DNA of 64,000 bases from Paucidesulfovibrio sp036541255 (GTDB taxonomy: Bacteria > Desulfobacterota > Desulfovibrionia > Desulfovibrionales > Desulfovibrionaceae): assembly GCA_036541255.1 (NCBI GenBank), contig JAZHDD010000067.1, forward strand, positions 62,001-126,000, in the 5' to 3' direction. The position numbers and the translations under genes are program-made. This document shows positions 16,953 through 24,932 of the stretch, in pieces. Each line of letters opens with the position of its first letter. Within the stretch, counting starts at the first letter, position 1. The notes under the pieces were generated by a model, which worked only from the letters and a program-made list of their open reading frames with translations, was not told the DNA's origin and did no database searches.

Positions 16953-17900
16953 ATGCGGATCGTTTTTCTCGGCATTCTGGCCGCCCTGTTCTTCAGCGCC
17001 ACCTTTGTGCTCAACCGGGCCATGAGCCTGGAGGGCGGCCATTGGGTCTGGTCCGCGAGCCTGCGCTATTTCTGGATGCTGGTCCTGCTGGGCGGCGGTC
17101 TGGCGCTCACGGGCCGGACCGGGCTGTTGGCCGATACATTGCGCCTGTTCGCGCGGCACTGGCGTTTCTGGACCCTGGCGGGCAGCGTGGGATTCGGCTG
17201 TTTCTACGCCCTGATCACCTTCAGCGCGAGCTATGCGCCGGGCTGGGTCGTGGCCGCCACCTGGCAGACCACCATTCTGGCCACGCCGTTGGTGCTGCTG
17301 GGATTCGGCAGACGCGTGCCCTTGCGGGCCATGCTGCTGACCGGCGTCATCTTTTTCGGTATTCTGCTGGTCAATGTGGGCCAGACCGCTGCCGCACCCT
17401 TGTCCGAGGTGCTGCTCGGCGCGCTGCCCGTGCTCTTGGCCGCTTTTGCCTATCCCTTTGGCAACCAGTTGGTCTGGGAGGCCCGCGAGGGCGGAGCCGG
17501 ACGCATTCCGGCCCTGAACGACGCGGCGGACAGGCCGGTCATGGACAATCCCTTTTGTCGCGTGCTGCTGCTGACCCTGGGCTCTTTGCCGCTCTGGGTC
17601 GTGCTTGCAACGGTCATTGCGCCGCCCTTGCCCGCTTTGGGACAGGTGCTGAACACCGGGCTGGTGGCCGTGTTCTCGGGCGTGCTGGCCACGAGTCTCT
17701 TTCTGGCCGCGCGGCACAAGGCACGCACGTCGGCCCAGTTGGCTGCCGTGGACTGCACCCAGTCCATGGAAGTGGTCTTTTCCCTGGCGGGCGAAGTGGC
17801 CCTGCTGGGCGGCCTGTGGCCCGGCCCCCTGGGCTGGGCGGGCATCGGCCTGACTCTGCTCGGTCTTGTGCTCTATATCCGCGTGCAGAATCTGGGTTGA
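16953..17900 (+). CDS. DMT-superfamily transporter (multidrug resistance efflux type)
   Basis: A 315-residue membrane protein with about ten predicted helices, beginning MRIVFLGILAALFFSATFVL and ending with a helix followed by RVQNLG. GCGAGG lies four bases before the ATG. It resembles the larger, EamA-like drug/metabolite exporters with a long middle cytoplasmic loop (EAREGGAGRIPALNDAADRP). Substrate is unknown. Expressed divergently from pabA. Confidence 0.75.
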   Translation: MRIVFLGILAALFFSATFVLNRAMSLEGGHWVWSASLRYFWMLVLLGGGLALTGRTGLLADTLRLFARHWRFWTLAGSVGFGCFYALITFSASYAPGWVVAATWQTTILATPLVLLGFGRRVPLRAMLLTGVIFFGILLVNVGQTAAAPLSEVLLGALPVLLAAFAYPFGNQLVWEAREGGAGRIPALNDAADRPVMDNPFCRVLLLTLGSLPLWVVLATVIAPPLPALGQVLNTGLVAVFSGVLATSLFLAARHKARTSAQLAAVDCTQSMEVVFSLAGEVALLGGLWPGPLGWAGIGLTLLGLVLYIRVQNLG

Positions 17901-17972
17901 GGCGGGAACGAATGGGTCGCGAGCGCCCAGTGAATCCCGGCGCAACAAAGGCCAGGGTCCGGAAGCGCGAAA

Positions 17973-17988
17973 GGGGGCCGAAGCCCCC
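17973..17988. repeat. GC-rich hairpin between convergent genes
   Basis: GGGGGC-CGAA-GCCCCC forms a six-bp stem between the transporter and the decayed methyltransferase gene. There is no T-tract. It may be a small relative of the palindromic elements at 38391 and 44566. Confidence 0.35.
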
Positions 17989-18009
17989 TGCGTGTCCTAT
18001 GATCTGCGC

Positions 18010-19310
18010 CTATTTTTGCAGAACCAGGAAGAGATAGTCCCAGGCGCGGGGATGGGTCTTGAAGAGCTCGATTTCCCGCAGGGTGGTTTCCACCACGATG
18101 CAGGCGTCGGTTTGGTTCGGGTAAAGGTCCTGGAATTCCTTCGCCCGGTTCTCCAGCGGGCCGTAGAAATCGCGCCAGCATTGCTCGCCGATGAGAAAGT
18201 GGTCCAGCACGGTCCAGCCCTTGGCGCGGGCCAGCTCCAGGCAGCCCGCCACGTCGCGTATTCCGGGATAGCCTTCGGCCCAGAATTCGCGCAGGTCCTG
18301 ACTTGGCTGGTCCGTGATCCAGACGCATTCCGAGAGGCACAGGCATTGGCCGGGCAGGAGATGCCGACGCATGGCCGTGAGCGCCTCGGCGAGGCCATGA
18401 TGTACAGCGCGCCTTCGGACCAGAGCAGGTCGAAGTTGCCGGGCACAAGGCCCAGGTCCGCGTCCAGGCGGCGCATGTCCGCGATTCGCGTGCGGACTCT
18501 GTCGGCGCAGCCCGATTCCCTGGCGCGTTCCAGGAGGCGGTCCAGGTAGGGTTGGTGGTTGTCCACGGCCAGAATTTCGCCCGCCGTGATCCGGGCCAGG
18601 TCCATGGTCTGCGCGCCCGTGCCGCAACCGATGTCCAGGATGCGGGGTTTTTCCGGCAAATCCGGTACGGCGGCCAGGGCGCGGGCCGTGTTTTCCGGGC
18701 TGCCCGGTCCGAGCCGGTCCAGCCCTTCGAAAAGTTCGTAAAGATATTTCATATAGTTCTCGCTTGATTCCAGGATGTTTTTGATGCGCTGCGGTCCGGC
18801 CGCATACGCGCGGATCATGTCGATTTCGTCCTTGGGGATGGAAAGCCGTTGCAGGAAGCGCAGATGCTGCTCCGGGGAACGGCGCTCGAACTCGCAATGC
18901 CAAGCGTGCATTTCCGCCTCGCTGAACCCGGCCGAGCGCAGCAGCTCCACCCAGGAACGCTTGTCCAACGCGCCGTCTTCGGGCAGGTTGCCGTTGCCCA
19001 ACAGCTTCAGAATCAGCCGCTGCTGTTCGCGCAGGTCGCGGATTTCAGAGGAGAGTTAGTCCAGGCGCATTTCCAGGGCGCGGGCCACGCAGCCTTCGGA
19101 AGCTTCCAGCACTTGGCCGATTTTTTCCAGGGAAAGCCCGGCCCGGCGGTAGGTCAGGATATGCTCAAGCCGCTGGGCGTCCGCCGGGCTGTATTGCCGG
19201 TATTCGCCCGGCGCGTGGCCCGAGGGCCGCAGCAGGCCGATGCGGTCGTAATAGAGCAGCGCGCTGCGCGAAAGCCCGTATTTCCGGGCCAGACGCCCCA
19301 CCGTGTACAT
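18010..19310 (-). pseudogene. Decayed MerR regulator-SAM methyltransferase fusion gene (ochre codon and frameshift)
   Basis: The MerR part (19056-19310) ends with MRLD then TAA, but the same frame continues after the TAA with LSSEIRDLREQQRLILKLL, the dimerisation helix that normally follows in MerR proteins, and then a class I methyltransferase (motif I ILDIGCGTGAQTMDLA). At about 18395-18398 the reading passes from LLWSEGALYIM in one frame to GLAEALTAMRRHLLPGQ in another; inserting one base (ATGGCC to ATGGGCC) would join them and complete a methyltransferase that ends LVLQK at 18010. So the gene carries a nonsense codon and a one-base deletion. TAA rules out selenocysteine or pyrrolysine. 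A sequencing error could explain one lesion, less easily both. Confidence 0.75.
19056..19310 (-). CDS. MerR-type DNA-binding domain, N-terminal fragment of the decayed fusion
   Basis: 84 residues starting MYTVGRLARKYGLSRSALLY, five bases after GGAGG: a complete MerR winged helix-turn-helix (RIGLLRPSGH, GEYRQYSPADAQRLEHI). It stops at an ochre codon exactly where the coiled-coil dimerisation helix should begin, so a product would probably be unable to dimerise. It directly follows the GNAT gene, whose stop codon lies in the ribosome site. It could still be made as a truncated regulator. Confidence 0.6.
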   Translation of the reverse strand: MYTVGRLARKYGLSRSALLYYDRIGLLRPSGHAPGEYRQYSPADAQRLEHILTYRRAGLSLEKIGQVLEASEGCVARALEMRLD

Positions 19311-19775
19311 TTAGCCCTCCGGACCGAGCCGTTTTTCCATGCGCACCACGGCCACGCCGTTTTCATCCCTGTATTCGTTCACGTTGCGCCAATCCAGGAG
19401 TTCGTAAAAGGCGCGGGCATTGGCGTTGTCCTTGAACACGGTCAGCCAGGCCCGGTCATGGGTCCGGGCGATGCGTTGCTCCGCATCGCGCAGCAGGGCC
19501 GATCCCACGCCGCAACGATGCAGGGCCGGGGCCACCCAGAGCAGGTCCACACGGTTGCCGTCCTCAATACGCATGACCCCGGCCAGGCTGCCGTTCAATT
19601 CAGCCACGCGCATTTCAGGCCATTGCGCTTCCAGAGCGTTGCGGGCCGCGTCCCCTTCGGTCCATTCCCGGAGAATTTCCGGCGGCAGGATGGAGCCGTA
19701 GATCAGGCCCATGCTGGTTCGGCAGAGCGTTTCCAGGGCAGGCAGGTCTTCATGGACAGCGTTTCTGAGCAGCAT
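19311..19775 (-). CDS. GNAT family N-acetyltransferase
   Basis: A 154-residue acetyl-CoA-dependent transferase. Motif A is VDLLWVAPALHRCGVGSALL (Q/RxxGxG/A-type RCGVGS binds the CoA pyrophosphate), followed by ARTHDRAWLTVFKDNANARA and the FYELLDW motif B helix. The start MLLRNAVHED is chosen because GAGGA lies 9 bases upstream; in-frame ATGs three and six codons earlier are alternatives. Substrate unknown. It sits between the SRPBCC gene and the decayed MerR fusion, on the same strand with 1-25 base spacing. Confidence 0.75.
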   Translation of the reverse strand: MLLRNAVHEDLPALETLCRTSMGLIYGSILPPEILREWTEGDAARNALEAQWPEMRVAELNGSLAGVMRIEDGNRVDLLWVAPALHRCGVGSALLRDAEQRIARTHDRAWLTVFKDNANARAFYELLDWRNVNEYRDENGVAVVRMEKRLGPEG

Positions 19776-19800
19776 GGCGGTCATTCCTCGCATTGGCGGG

Positions 19801-20286
19801 TCATCTGCCTGATTTCCACAGGGGCTTGCCCGTGTCCAGATAGTGGTTGAGCATGCGGCCCAGCATGTTCGCATGGTCCGCGATCCTTTCCTTGGTCATT
19901 TCCTTTAGCCGCGCGCGGCCCTTTTCGTCCAGGGCGGTGAACGTCCGGGTCCAGGCCGAGTTCGAGCCTCCGTCCGGGATATCCTCCAGAAGCACGGCCA
20001 AACGCATGATATGGTGCGGTCCCATGGCCACGTATTCGATGCGGCGGGGCGGCTCGTGGCGTGAGCAGGTCCAGGTCATGGGGCCCTGGGTGGGCAGGTT
20101 GGTGCGGAAGGTGCAGTCCGGTTCGGCAAGGCCGCTGGCGCTGTAAGTCAGATCGCAGCTCCAGTATTCGAGCCATTCGAGTTCTCGCACGGGGCAGAGC
20201 AGCGGGAACACCTCGCTGGCCGGAACCGCATGGCGCAGGGTGCTGCCGAACACAAGGCGCGCGTTGTCGCAAAGGGTTGCGGGCAT
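19801..20286 (-). CDS. SRPBCC-fold protein (START/polyketide cyclase-like)
   Basis: 161 residues, ATG after AAGGAG with 6 bases. The pattern (N-terminal strand VFGSTLRHAVPASEVFPLLCPVRELEWL, then curved beta sheet with RTNLPTQGPMTWT, RRIEYVAMGPHH, and a long C-terminal helix DHANMLGRMLNHYLDTG) fits the SRPBCC hydrophobic-ligand fold. Function unknown. First gene of a short minus-strand series with GNAT and the MerR fusion. Confidence 0.65.
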   Translation of the reverse strand: MPATLCDNARLVFGSTLRHAVPASEVFPLLCPVRELEWLEYWSCDLTYSASGLAEPDCTFRTNLPTQGPMTWTCSRHEPPRRIEYVAMGPHHIMRLAVLLEDIPDGGSNSAWTRTFTALDEKGRARLKEMTKERIADHANMLGRMLNHYLDTGKPLWKSGR

Positions 20287-20420
20287 GATTTCTCCTTTCC
20301 AGCCGATGGCCGGGGTTGGTGTGCAGCGTCCTGTCTGCGCTGTGAACCTGTAGACAGGTCAAGCCGGAAAACACGTCCTTGGTAAAAAGAGTCCCGGCAA
20401 AAGGATTGCCCACCAAAAGA

Positions 20421-20457
20421 GTAAACAATATTGTCAATCTCGTTGGAAAACGTTTAC
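20421..20457. promoter_or_regulatory. Palindromic AT-rich sites in the aminotransferase upstream region
   Basis: GTAAAC (20421-20426) and GTTTAC (20452-20457) form a spaced inverted repeat, and ACAATATTGT (20425-20434) is a perfect 10-base palindrome. They lie between divergent genes and may be an operator, but no regulator can be named. Confidence 0.3.
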
Positions 20458-20527
20458 TCGCGTGACGAATTGCTCTACAACCTGCTTTCAGCAAGACTCC
20501 GGTTTCCGGCAAGATTTGGGGGAAGGA

Positions 20528-21700
20528 ATGAAGATATCGCAGAGAATCAGCAGGCTGAAGCCGTCCGCGACGCTGACCATCAATGCCAAGACCCAGGAGC
20601 TTCGGGCTCAGGGCCGCGAAGTGGTCAGCCTGGCCGTGGGCGAACCCGATTTCGGAACGCCCCGGCACGTCATCGAAGCCGCGAAAAAAGCGTTGGACCA
20701 GGGCAAGACCCGCTACACTCCGGTGCCGGGCATGCCGGAGCTGCGCAAGGCCGCGGCCGGATATTTCAAACGATTCTATGGCGCCGAGGCCGCAGCGGAG
20801 AACATCATCTGCACGGCGGGCGGCAAGCAGGCCCTCTACAACCTGTTCATGGCCCTGCTTGATCCGGGCGACGAGGTGCTGCTTCCCGGTCCCTATTGGG
20901 TCAGCTACCCGGCCATGATCGAGCTGGCCCAGGGCGTGACCAGGATCGTGCCCACCAGCGAACACAACGGCTTTCTGGCCACGGTGGAGGAGCTGGAGCA
21001 GCATACCACGGAGCGCACCCGCATCCTGCTGTTGAACTCGCCCTCCAATCCCACGGGCGGGGCCTACTCCCAGGAGCAACTGGACGAGCTGGCCGAATGG
21101 GCGCTCTCGAAAAACATTTTTGTCATTTCCGACGAGGTCTATGACCGCCTGGTCTATGCCCCGGCCAAGCCCGCTTCGCTCAGCCCCTTCTGGCAGAAGC
21201 ACCCGGAAAACGTGGCCGTGGTCAATGCCCTGTCCAAGAGCTTCTGTCTCACGGGCATGCGCATCGGCTTTGCCCTGGCCCATCCGGACCTGATCAAGGG
21301 CATGTCCAAGATCCAGGGACAATCCACCTCCAACGTCAACTCCGTGACCCAGCATGCCGCCATCGCCGCGTTCGAAGGCTCCTGGGACATTTTGGACGAG
21401 ATGAACGTGGCCTTTGCGCGTCGCCGCGACTATGTCCTGGAGGTGCTTTCCTCCTGGCCCGGCGTGACCTGCCCCCGGCCCGACGGCGCGTTCTATGTCT
21501 TCCCCGTGGTGCAGTCCTTGTACCGCGGCGATGTCACCGACTCCACCAGCCTCTGTACCAAGGTGCTGGAAGAGGCGGGCGTGGCTCTGGTGCCGGGTGT
21601 GGCTTTCGGTGATGACCGCTGTGTGCGCATTTCCTATGCCGTGGGCGACGACGTGTTGGCCATGGCTCTGGAAAAGATCGCCAAGGTGCTTGTGAAGTAG
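20528..21700 (+). CDS. PLP-dependent class I aminotransferase (aspartate aminotransferase-like)
   Basis: A 390-residue fold-type I aminotransferase. MKISQRISRLKPSATLTINA is the classical N-terminus of the AspC/AAT-Ib group; SLAVGEPDFGTP, the PLP phosphate segment TAGGKQALYN, NSPSNPTGG, the catalytic Lys in NALSKSFCLTGMRIG and the arginine segment near the C-terminus are all present. The ATG at 20528 follows a GGGGGAAGGA tract; the frame is open 22 codons upstream without support. Probably transaminates aspartate/glutamate or aromatic acids. A strong terminator follows. Confidence 0.88.
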   Translation: MKISQRISRLKPSATLTINAKTQELRAQGREVVSLAVGEPDFGTPRHVIEAAKKALDQGKTRYTPVPGMPELRKAAAGYFKRFYGAEAAAENIICTAGGKQALYNLFMALLDPGDEVLLPGPYWVSYPAMIELAQGVTRIVPTSEHNGFLATVEELEQHTTERTRILLLNSPSNPTGGAYSQEQLDELAEWALSKNIFVISDEVYDRLVYAPAKPASLSPFWQKHPENVAVVNALSKSFCLTGMRIGFALAHPDLIKGMSKIQGQSTSNVNSVTQHAAIAAFEGSWDILDEMNVAFARRRDYVLEVLSSWPGVTCPRPDGAFYVFPVVQSLYRGDVTDSTSLCTKVLEEAGVALVPGVAFGDDRCVRISYAVGDDVLAMALEKIAKVLVK

Positions 21701-21722
21701 CGGTTTCAAAGAAACACAATCC

Positions 21723-21752
21723 AGGGCGGTCCAATGCGGGCCGCCCTTTTTT
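21723..21752 (+). terminator. Rho-independent terminator after the aminotransferase
   Basis: AGGGCGG and CCGCCCT form a stem around CCAATGCGGG, followed by a T-tract (TTTTTTG). Confidence 0.85.
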
Positions 21753-21956
21753 GTTGCAATGCACGCAAGAGCCGTGCCTTGTTCTTTTTTGTGAAAGATG
21801 GGGAAAGGAAGCGCGGGAGCATCGCGGCCGGTGCGTGGGCGTCGTTGCGTGCCGGGTGTCGTGGGTCTTGCGCGAGGCCTTGGGCCGTGGCCCTTGCGGG
21901 TCGGCGTGCTATCGGCTATGTCAAGTGGTTCCCGATACGACCAGACGAGGAAGCGC

Positions 21957-22328
21957 ATGAGACCGAATTTTGCAAAAATGAACGGAATGATTCCGACCAT
22001 TGCCCAGGATGCCGAAAGCGGCGAAGTCCTGATGATGGCCTACATGAATGAAGTTGCCTGGCAACGGACCCTGGAAACGGGCGAGGCGCATTATTGGAGC
22101 CGCTCCCGCCGCGAACTGTGGCACAAGGGCGGCACGTCCGGCCATGTGCAGAAGGTTCGCTCCATCCGTCTGGACTGCGACGACGACACCATCCTGCTGC
22201 TCATCGAGCAGGTGGGCGGCGCAGCCTGCCACAAGGGCTACCGCTCCTGCTTTTTCCGCGAACTCAAGGACGGCGAGGTCCGCGAATGTTCGCCCGTGGT
22301 TTTCGACCCCAAGGAGGTTTACAAATAA
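21957..22328 (+). CDS. hisI: Phosphoribosyl-AMP cyclohydrolase
   Basis: A 123-residue enzyme of histidine synthesis that opens the adenine ring of PR-AMP. The metal-binding DCDDDTILLL segment and the Cys ligands in CHKGYRSCFF are in place, and MMAYMNEVAW and HYWSRSRRELWHKGGTSG match the family. The ATG follows GAGGA by five bases. It is the monofunctional form without a HisE domain. Its TAA overlaps the hisG ATG by one base. Confidence 0.95.
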   Translation: MRPNFAKMNGMIPTIAQDAESGEVLMMAYMNEVAWQRTLETGEAHYWSRSRRELWHKGGTSGHVQKVRSIRLDCDDDTILLLIEQVGGAACHKGYRSCFFRELKDGEVRECSPVVFDPKEVYK

Positions 22329-23206
22329 TGTCAGATAAACAGCTCCGCCTCGGCGTGCCCAAGGGCTCGCTCCAGGAAGCCACCATCAAGCTCTTTGACA
22401 AGGCCGGCTGGCAGATCCGTACGCATCACCGCAACTATTTTCCGGATATCAACGATCCCGAGATCCGCTGCAGTCTGGCCCGGGCCCAAGAAATGGCCAT
22501 GTACGTGCAGAACGGCACGTTCGACGTGGGCCTGACCGGCAAGGACTGGGTCCTGGAGCACGGCTGCGACGTGGCCGTGGTGGACGACCTGGTCTATTCC
22601 AAGGTGTCCAACCGTCCGGCCCGCTGGGTGCTCTGCGTCAAGGGCGATTCGCCCTACAAGCGGCCCGAGGACCTCAACGGCTGCAAGGTGGCCACCGAGC
22701 TGGTGGGCTTCACCAAGAAGTACTTCCAGGCCCTGGGAGTGGAAGTGGAAGTGACCTTTTCCTGGGGCACCACCGAGGCCAAGGTCGTGGAGGGCCTCTG
22801 CGACGCCATCGTGGAGATCACCGAGACCGGCACGACCATCAAGGCCAACGGCCTGCGCATCATTGCCGAGCTGATGCAGACCAACACCCAGCTCATCGCC
22901 AACAAGGACGCCTGGAACGATCCCTGGAAGCGCAAGAAGATCCAGAACATCAATCTGCTCTTGCAGGGCGCGCTGCGGGCCGACAAAATGGTCGGCCTGA
23001 AGATGAACATGCCCAAGACCAAATTGGCAGAGATCAACGGGACGCTGCCCGCCCTGAATTCGCCCACCGTGGCCGAACTCAAGGATCCGGAATGGGTGTC
23101 CGTGGAGATCATCGTGGACGAGTCCGTGGTGCGCGAACTCATTCCCCAGCTCAAGGAGCACGGGGCCGAGGGCATCATCGAATATCCGCTGAACAAGGTC
23201 ATCTAA
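22328..23206 (+). CDS. hisG: ATP phosphoribosyltransferase, long form
   Basis: 292 residues, first enzyme of histidine synthesis (ATP + PRPP). Starts MSDKQLRLGVPKGSLQEATI; catalytic segments GLTGKDWVLEHG and EITETGTTIKANGLRIIAEL (PRPP loop) are present. After about residue 215 it continues with the ACT-like regulatory domain (KMNMPKTKLAEINGTLPALN, EIIVDESVVRELIPQLKEHG), so it is the long, histidine-inhibited HisG that needs no HisZ. AAGGAGG lies upstream inside hisI; the start overlaps the hisI stop by one base. Confidence 0.95.
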   Translation: MSDKQLRLGVPKGSLQEATIKLFDKAGWQIRTHHRNYFPDINDPEIRCSLARAQEMAMYVQNGTFDVGLTGKDWVLEHGCDVAVVDDLVYSKVSNRPARWVLCVKGDSPYKRPEDLNGCKVATELVGFTKKYFQALGVEVEVTFSWGTTEAKVVEGLCDAIVEITETGTTIKANGLRIIAELMQTNTQLIANKDAWNDPWKRKKIQNINLLLQGALRADKMVGLKMNMPKTKLAEINGTLPALNSPTVAELKDPEWVSVEIIVDESVVRELIPQLKEHGAEGIIEYPLNKVI

Positions 23207-23264
23207 CCCCGTTCAGGGACCGGGCCGCGTGTTCGCTCCCGGTCCCTGGAACGGTGGACTGCTC

Positions 23265-23429
23265 ATGCTGACCAAGATCGTCATCATTCTTGTCTTGCTG
23301 TTCCTGCTCCTGGGCATGTTCCGCAACCGCAAGTCCGAAAGGCCTAGCAGGACCACCAACATCCTGCTCGGGATGATCGTGGTTTTGCTGCTCGTCTCCA
23401 TTCTCACGCATTTCGCCCAGCGCCTTTAG
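23265..23429 (+). CDS. Small two-helix membrane protein
   Basis: 54 residues: helix KIVIILVLLFLLLGMF, a short basic loop (RNRKSERPSR), helix ILLGMIVVLLLVSILTHFA. Start MLTKIV is preceded by GGTGG. Function unknown; small membrane proteins of this type are often overlooked. It lies between hisG and an EamA transporter that starts 13 bases after it, so the two may be co-transcribed. Confidence 0.6.
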   Translation: MLTKIVIILVLLFLLLGMFRNRKSERPSRTTNILLGMIVVLLLVSILTHFAQRL

Positions 23430-23442
23430 GCGCGGAGGGTTC

Positions 23443-24399
23443 ATGCTCGGCATCTATCTTCGGCTCGTGGCCACCATGACCTTCTGGGGCGGCACCTTCA
23501 TTGCCGGGAGGTTGCTGGCGGACATCGGCCCGAGCACGGCAGCGCTGGGGCGCTTCACCGTGGCCTCGCTGTGCATGGTGGCGCTTTGCCACCGTCTGGA
23601 AGGCGGCCTGCCGCGCCTGGACCGGAGTCAGATACTGCCCGTGCTGTTGCTGGGGCTGACCGGCGTGTTTCTCTACAACCTTTTCTTTCTTACCGGTCTC
23701 AAAACCGTGACCGCGGGCCGGGCCTCGCTGATCATCGCCACGGCCCCGGCCATCATCGCCACGCTTGCGGCCCTGCTGCTCAAGGAGCCCTTTGGCCTGC
23801 CCAAGGCCTTGGGGCTGTGCCTGTCCATCACGGGCGCGCTTACGGTCATCTCGCGCGGCAACCTGGACGCGATTTTGGCCCAGGCGCGGTTCGGCGATCT
23901 GCTCATCTTCGGCTGCGTGCTCTGCTGGAGCAGCTATACCCTGCTGGCCAAGCGGGCCATGCGCGGCCTGTCGCCCCTGGCCGCCGTGACCTGGTCCTGT
24001 GTTGTCGGCATGTTCATGCTCGTGCCCCTGGCCGTGAACGAAGGGTTGTTCCGCGAGCTTGCCCGGGCCGGGGTCGTGGAGTGGGCCAGCATGATCTATC
24101 TCGGCATGTTCGGCACGGCAGTGGGCTTTTTTTGGTACTACCAGGGCATCAAGAGGCTCGGCGCGGCCCGGGCCGGTGTGTTCATCAATCTTGTGCCGGT
24201 CAATGCCGTGCTCATGGGCTGGCTGTTGCTCGGCGAGGCCGTGGACATGTCCCTGGCTGCCGGAGCCGCCCTGATTCTCACCGGCGTCTATTTGGTGAAC
24301 CGGCCCCAGCCCGGTACCCCCACATCCGTGCCGAGCCCGGAAATCGCCAATGCCCCAGCCTCCGGCGTTGCCGCAGGTTCCGATTCCTCCCGCCGCTGA
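23443..24399 (+). CDS. EamA-family DMT transporter
   Basis: A 318-residue membrane protein with two EamA repeats, about ten helices. Repeat 1 runs from residue 5 (LVATMTFWGGTFIAGRLLAD) to about 137, repeat 2 from about 150 (FGCVLCWSSYTLLAKRAM) to about 283 (GAALILTGVYLVNRP). The last 35 residues are a Pro/Ser-rich tail. Substrate unknown. Follows the small membrane protein gene with 13 bases between. Confidence 0.82.
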   Translation: MLGIYLRLVATMTFWGGTFIAGRLLADIGPSTAALGRFTVASLCMVALCHRLEGGLPRLDRSQILPVLLLGLTGVFLYNLFFLTGLKTVTAGRASLIIATAPAIIATLAALLLKEPFGLPKALGLCLSITGALTVISRGNLDAILAQARFGDLLIFGCVLCWSSYTLLAKRAMRGLSPLAAVTWSCVVGMFMLVPLAVNEGLFRELARAGVVEWASMIYLGMFGTAVGFFWYYQGIKRLGAARAGVFINLVPVNAVLMGWLLLGEAVDMSLAAGAALILTGVYLVNRPQPGTPTSVPSPEIANAPASGVAAGSDSSRR

Positions 24400-24576
24400 T
24401 AGTTCCGGCAAGTGCCCCAAGTTCAAATTTTTTGTCCGACAAGACCGCTCCGGCCTGTCTTGCGTCGCGCTGCGCAGGGGCCAAAGCCTGAACGCGACAA
24501 TGTTGAGGCTTTAATTTTCCATTATTCAAGATGGATACATAACTATCGTCAGCCGGTGAAAAAGCAGGAAGCGTGT
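24400..24576 (+). other. Gene-free stretch upstream of the sigma-54 region
   Basis: 177 bases after the EamA gene with falling GC content. No ORF, terminator with T-tract or repeat is convincing here. Confidence 0.4.
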
Positions 24577-24632
24577 GTTTTGTACCGGAAGAGGGGGTTG
24601 CTCAGAATCGTTCAAGATTTTATACCGGAAAG
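24577..24632 (+). promoter_or_regulatory. Paired upstream repeats, possible activator-binding sites
   Basis: GTTTTGTACCGGAAG (24577-24591) and GATTTTATACCGGAAAG (24616-24632) share TACCGGAA, offset by exactly 40 bases (about four helical turns), 90-150 bases upstream of the sigma-54 promoter. This is the usual place for enhancer-binding protein sites. Confidence 0.45.
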
Positions 24633-24721
24633 GAAGGGCGGTCTGTGTCTGATTGGCAAACATTCTTTTATAATGTATTGAATTTATACGAGATAAATTA
24701 TTATTACAGATTGGTCCGAGT

Positions 24722-24739
24722 TTGGCACGCCGGTTGCTA
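24722..24739 (+). promoter_or_regulatory. Sigma-54 (-24/-12) promoter with no gene downstream
   Basis: TTGGCACGCCGGTTGCTA matches the -24/-12 consensus (TGGCACG-N4-TTGCW) with GG at 24724-24725 and GC at 24736-24737, exactly ten bases between. A start site near 24749 is expected. The next gene is on the other strand. Confidence 0.8.
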
Positions 24740-24748
24740 TATGAAAAG

Positions 24749-24898
24749 CATCCTTCACTTCCTTCCTTAACGAGAAATTCAAGGCTCTTCGGGACGTTCC
24801 CGGAGAGCCTTTCTCGTTGGCCCCTGCCGCAGGGGCTGACACCGTTTTTTGCTGGTCACGAAAAAGCCCCGGACCGTAAAGGGTGCGGGGCTTTTTCG
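24749..24898 (+). ncRNA. Candidate sigma-54-dependent small RNA
   Basis: Downstream of the sigma-54 promoter lies a strong hairpin at 24769-24818: a 7-bp outer stem (AACGAGA/TCTCGTT), a 5-base bulge and a 14-bp inner stem (AAGGCTCT/AGAGCCTT plus TCGGGA/TCCCGG) with a CGT loop. A second hairpin at 24820-24836 (GCCCCTG/CAGGGGC) is followed after eight bases by six T residues, and the bidirectional terminator at 24859-24898 closes the unit. No plausible ORF fits between. The product would be about 100-150 nt. The promoter and hairpins are seen; the RNA itself is inferred. Confidence 0.5.
24859..24898. terminator. Bidirectional terminator
   Basis: CGAAAAAGCCCCG and CGGGGCTTTTTCG form a 13-bp stem with a 14-base loop; the A/T ends act as T-tract on both strands. 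It would end the PocR gene and anything coming from the sigma-54 promoter. Confidence 0.8.
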
Positions 24899-24932
24899 CG
24901 CTGTTGCAGCGGCTCAGGCAAAGCGGGCCGCG

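Noticed and set aside
19056..19058. Recoding of the internal stop in the MerR fusion (selenocysteine or pyrrolysine)
   Set aside because: The codon is TAA, which is used by neither system, and a second lesion lies downstream.
19781..22000. A 739-codon open frame on the minus strand
   Set aside because: It covers the aminotransferase gene antisense and the SRPBCC gene in another frame; both of those are supported by motifs and ribosome sites.
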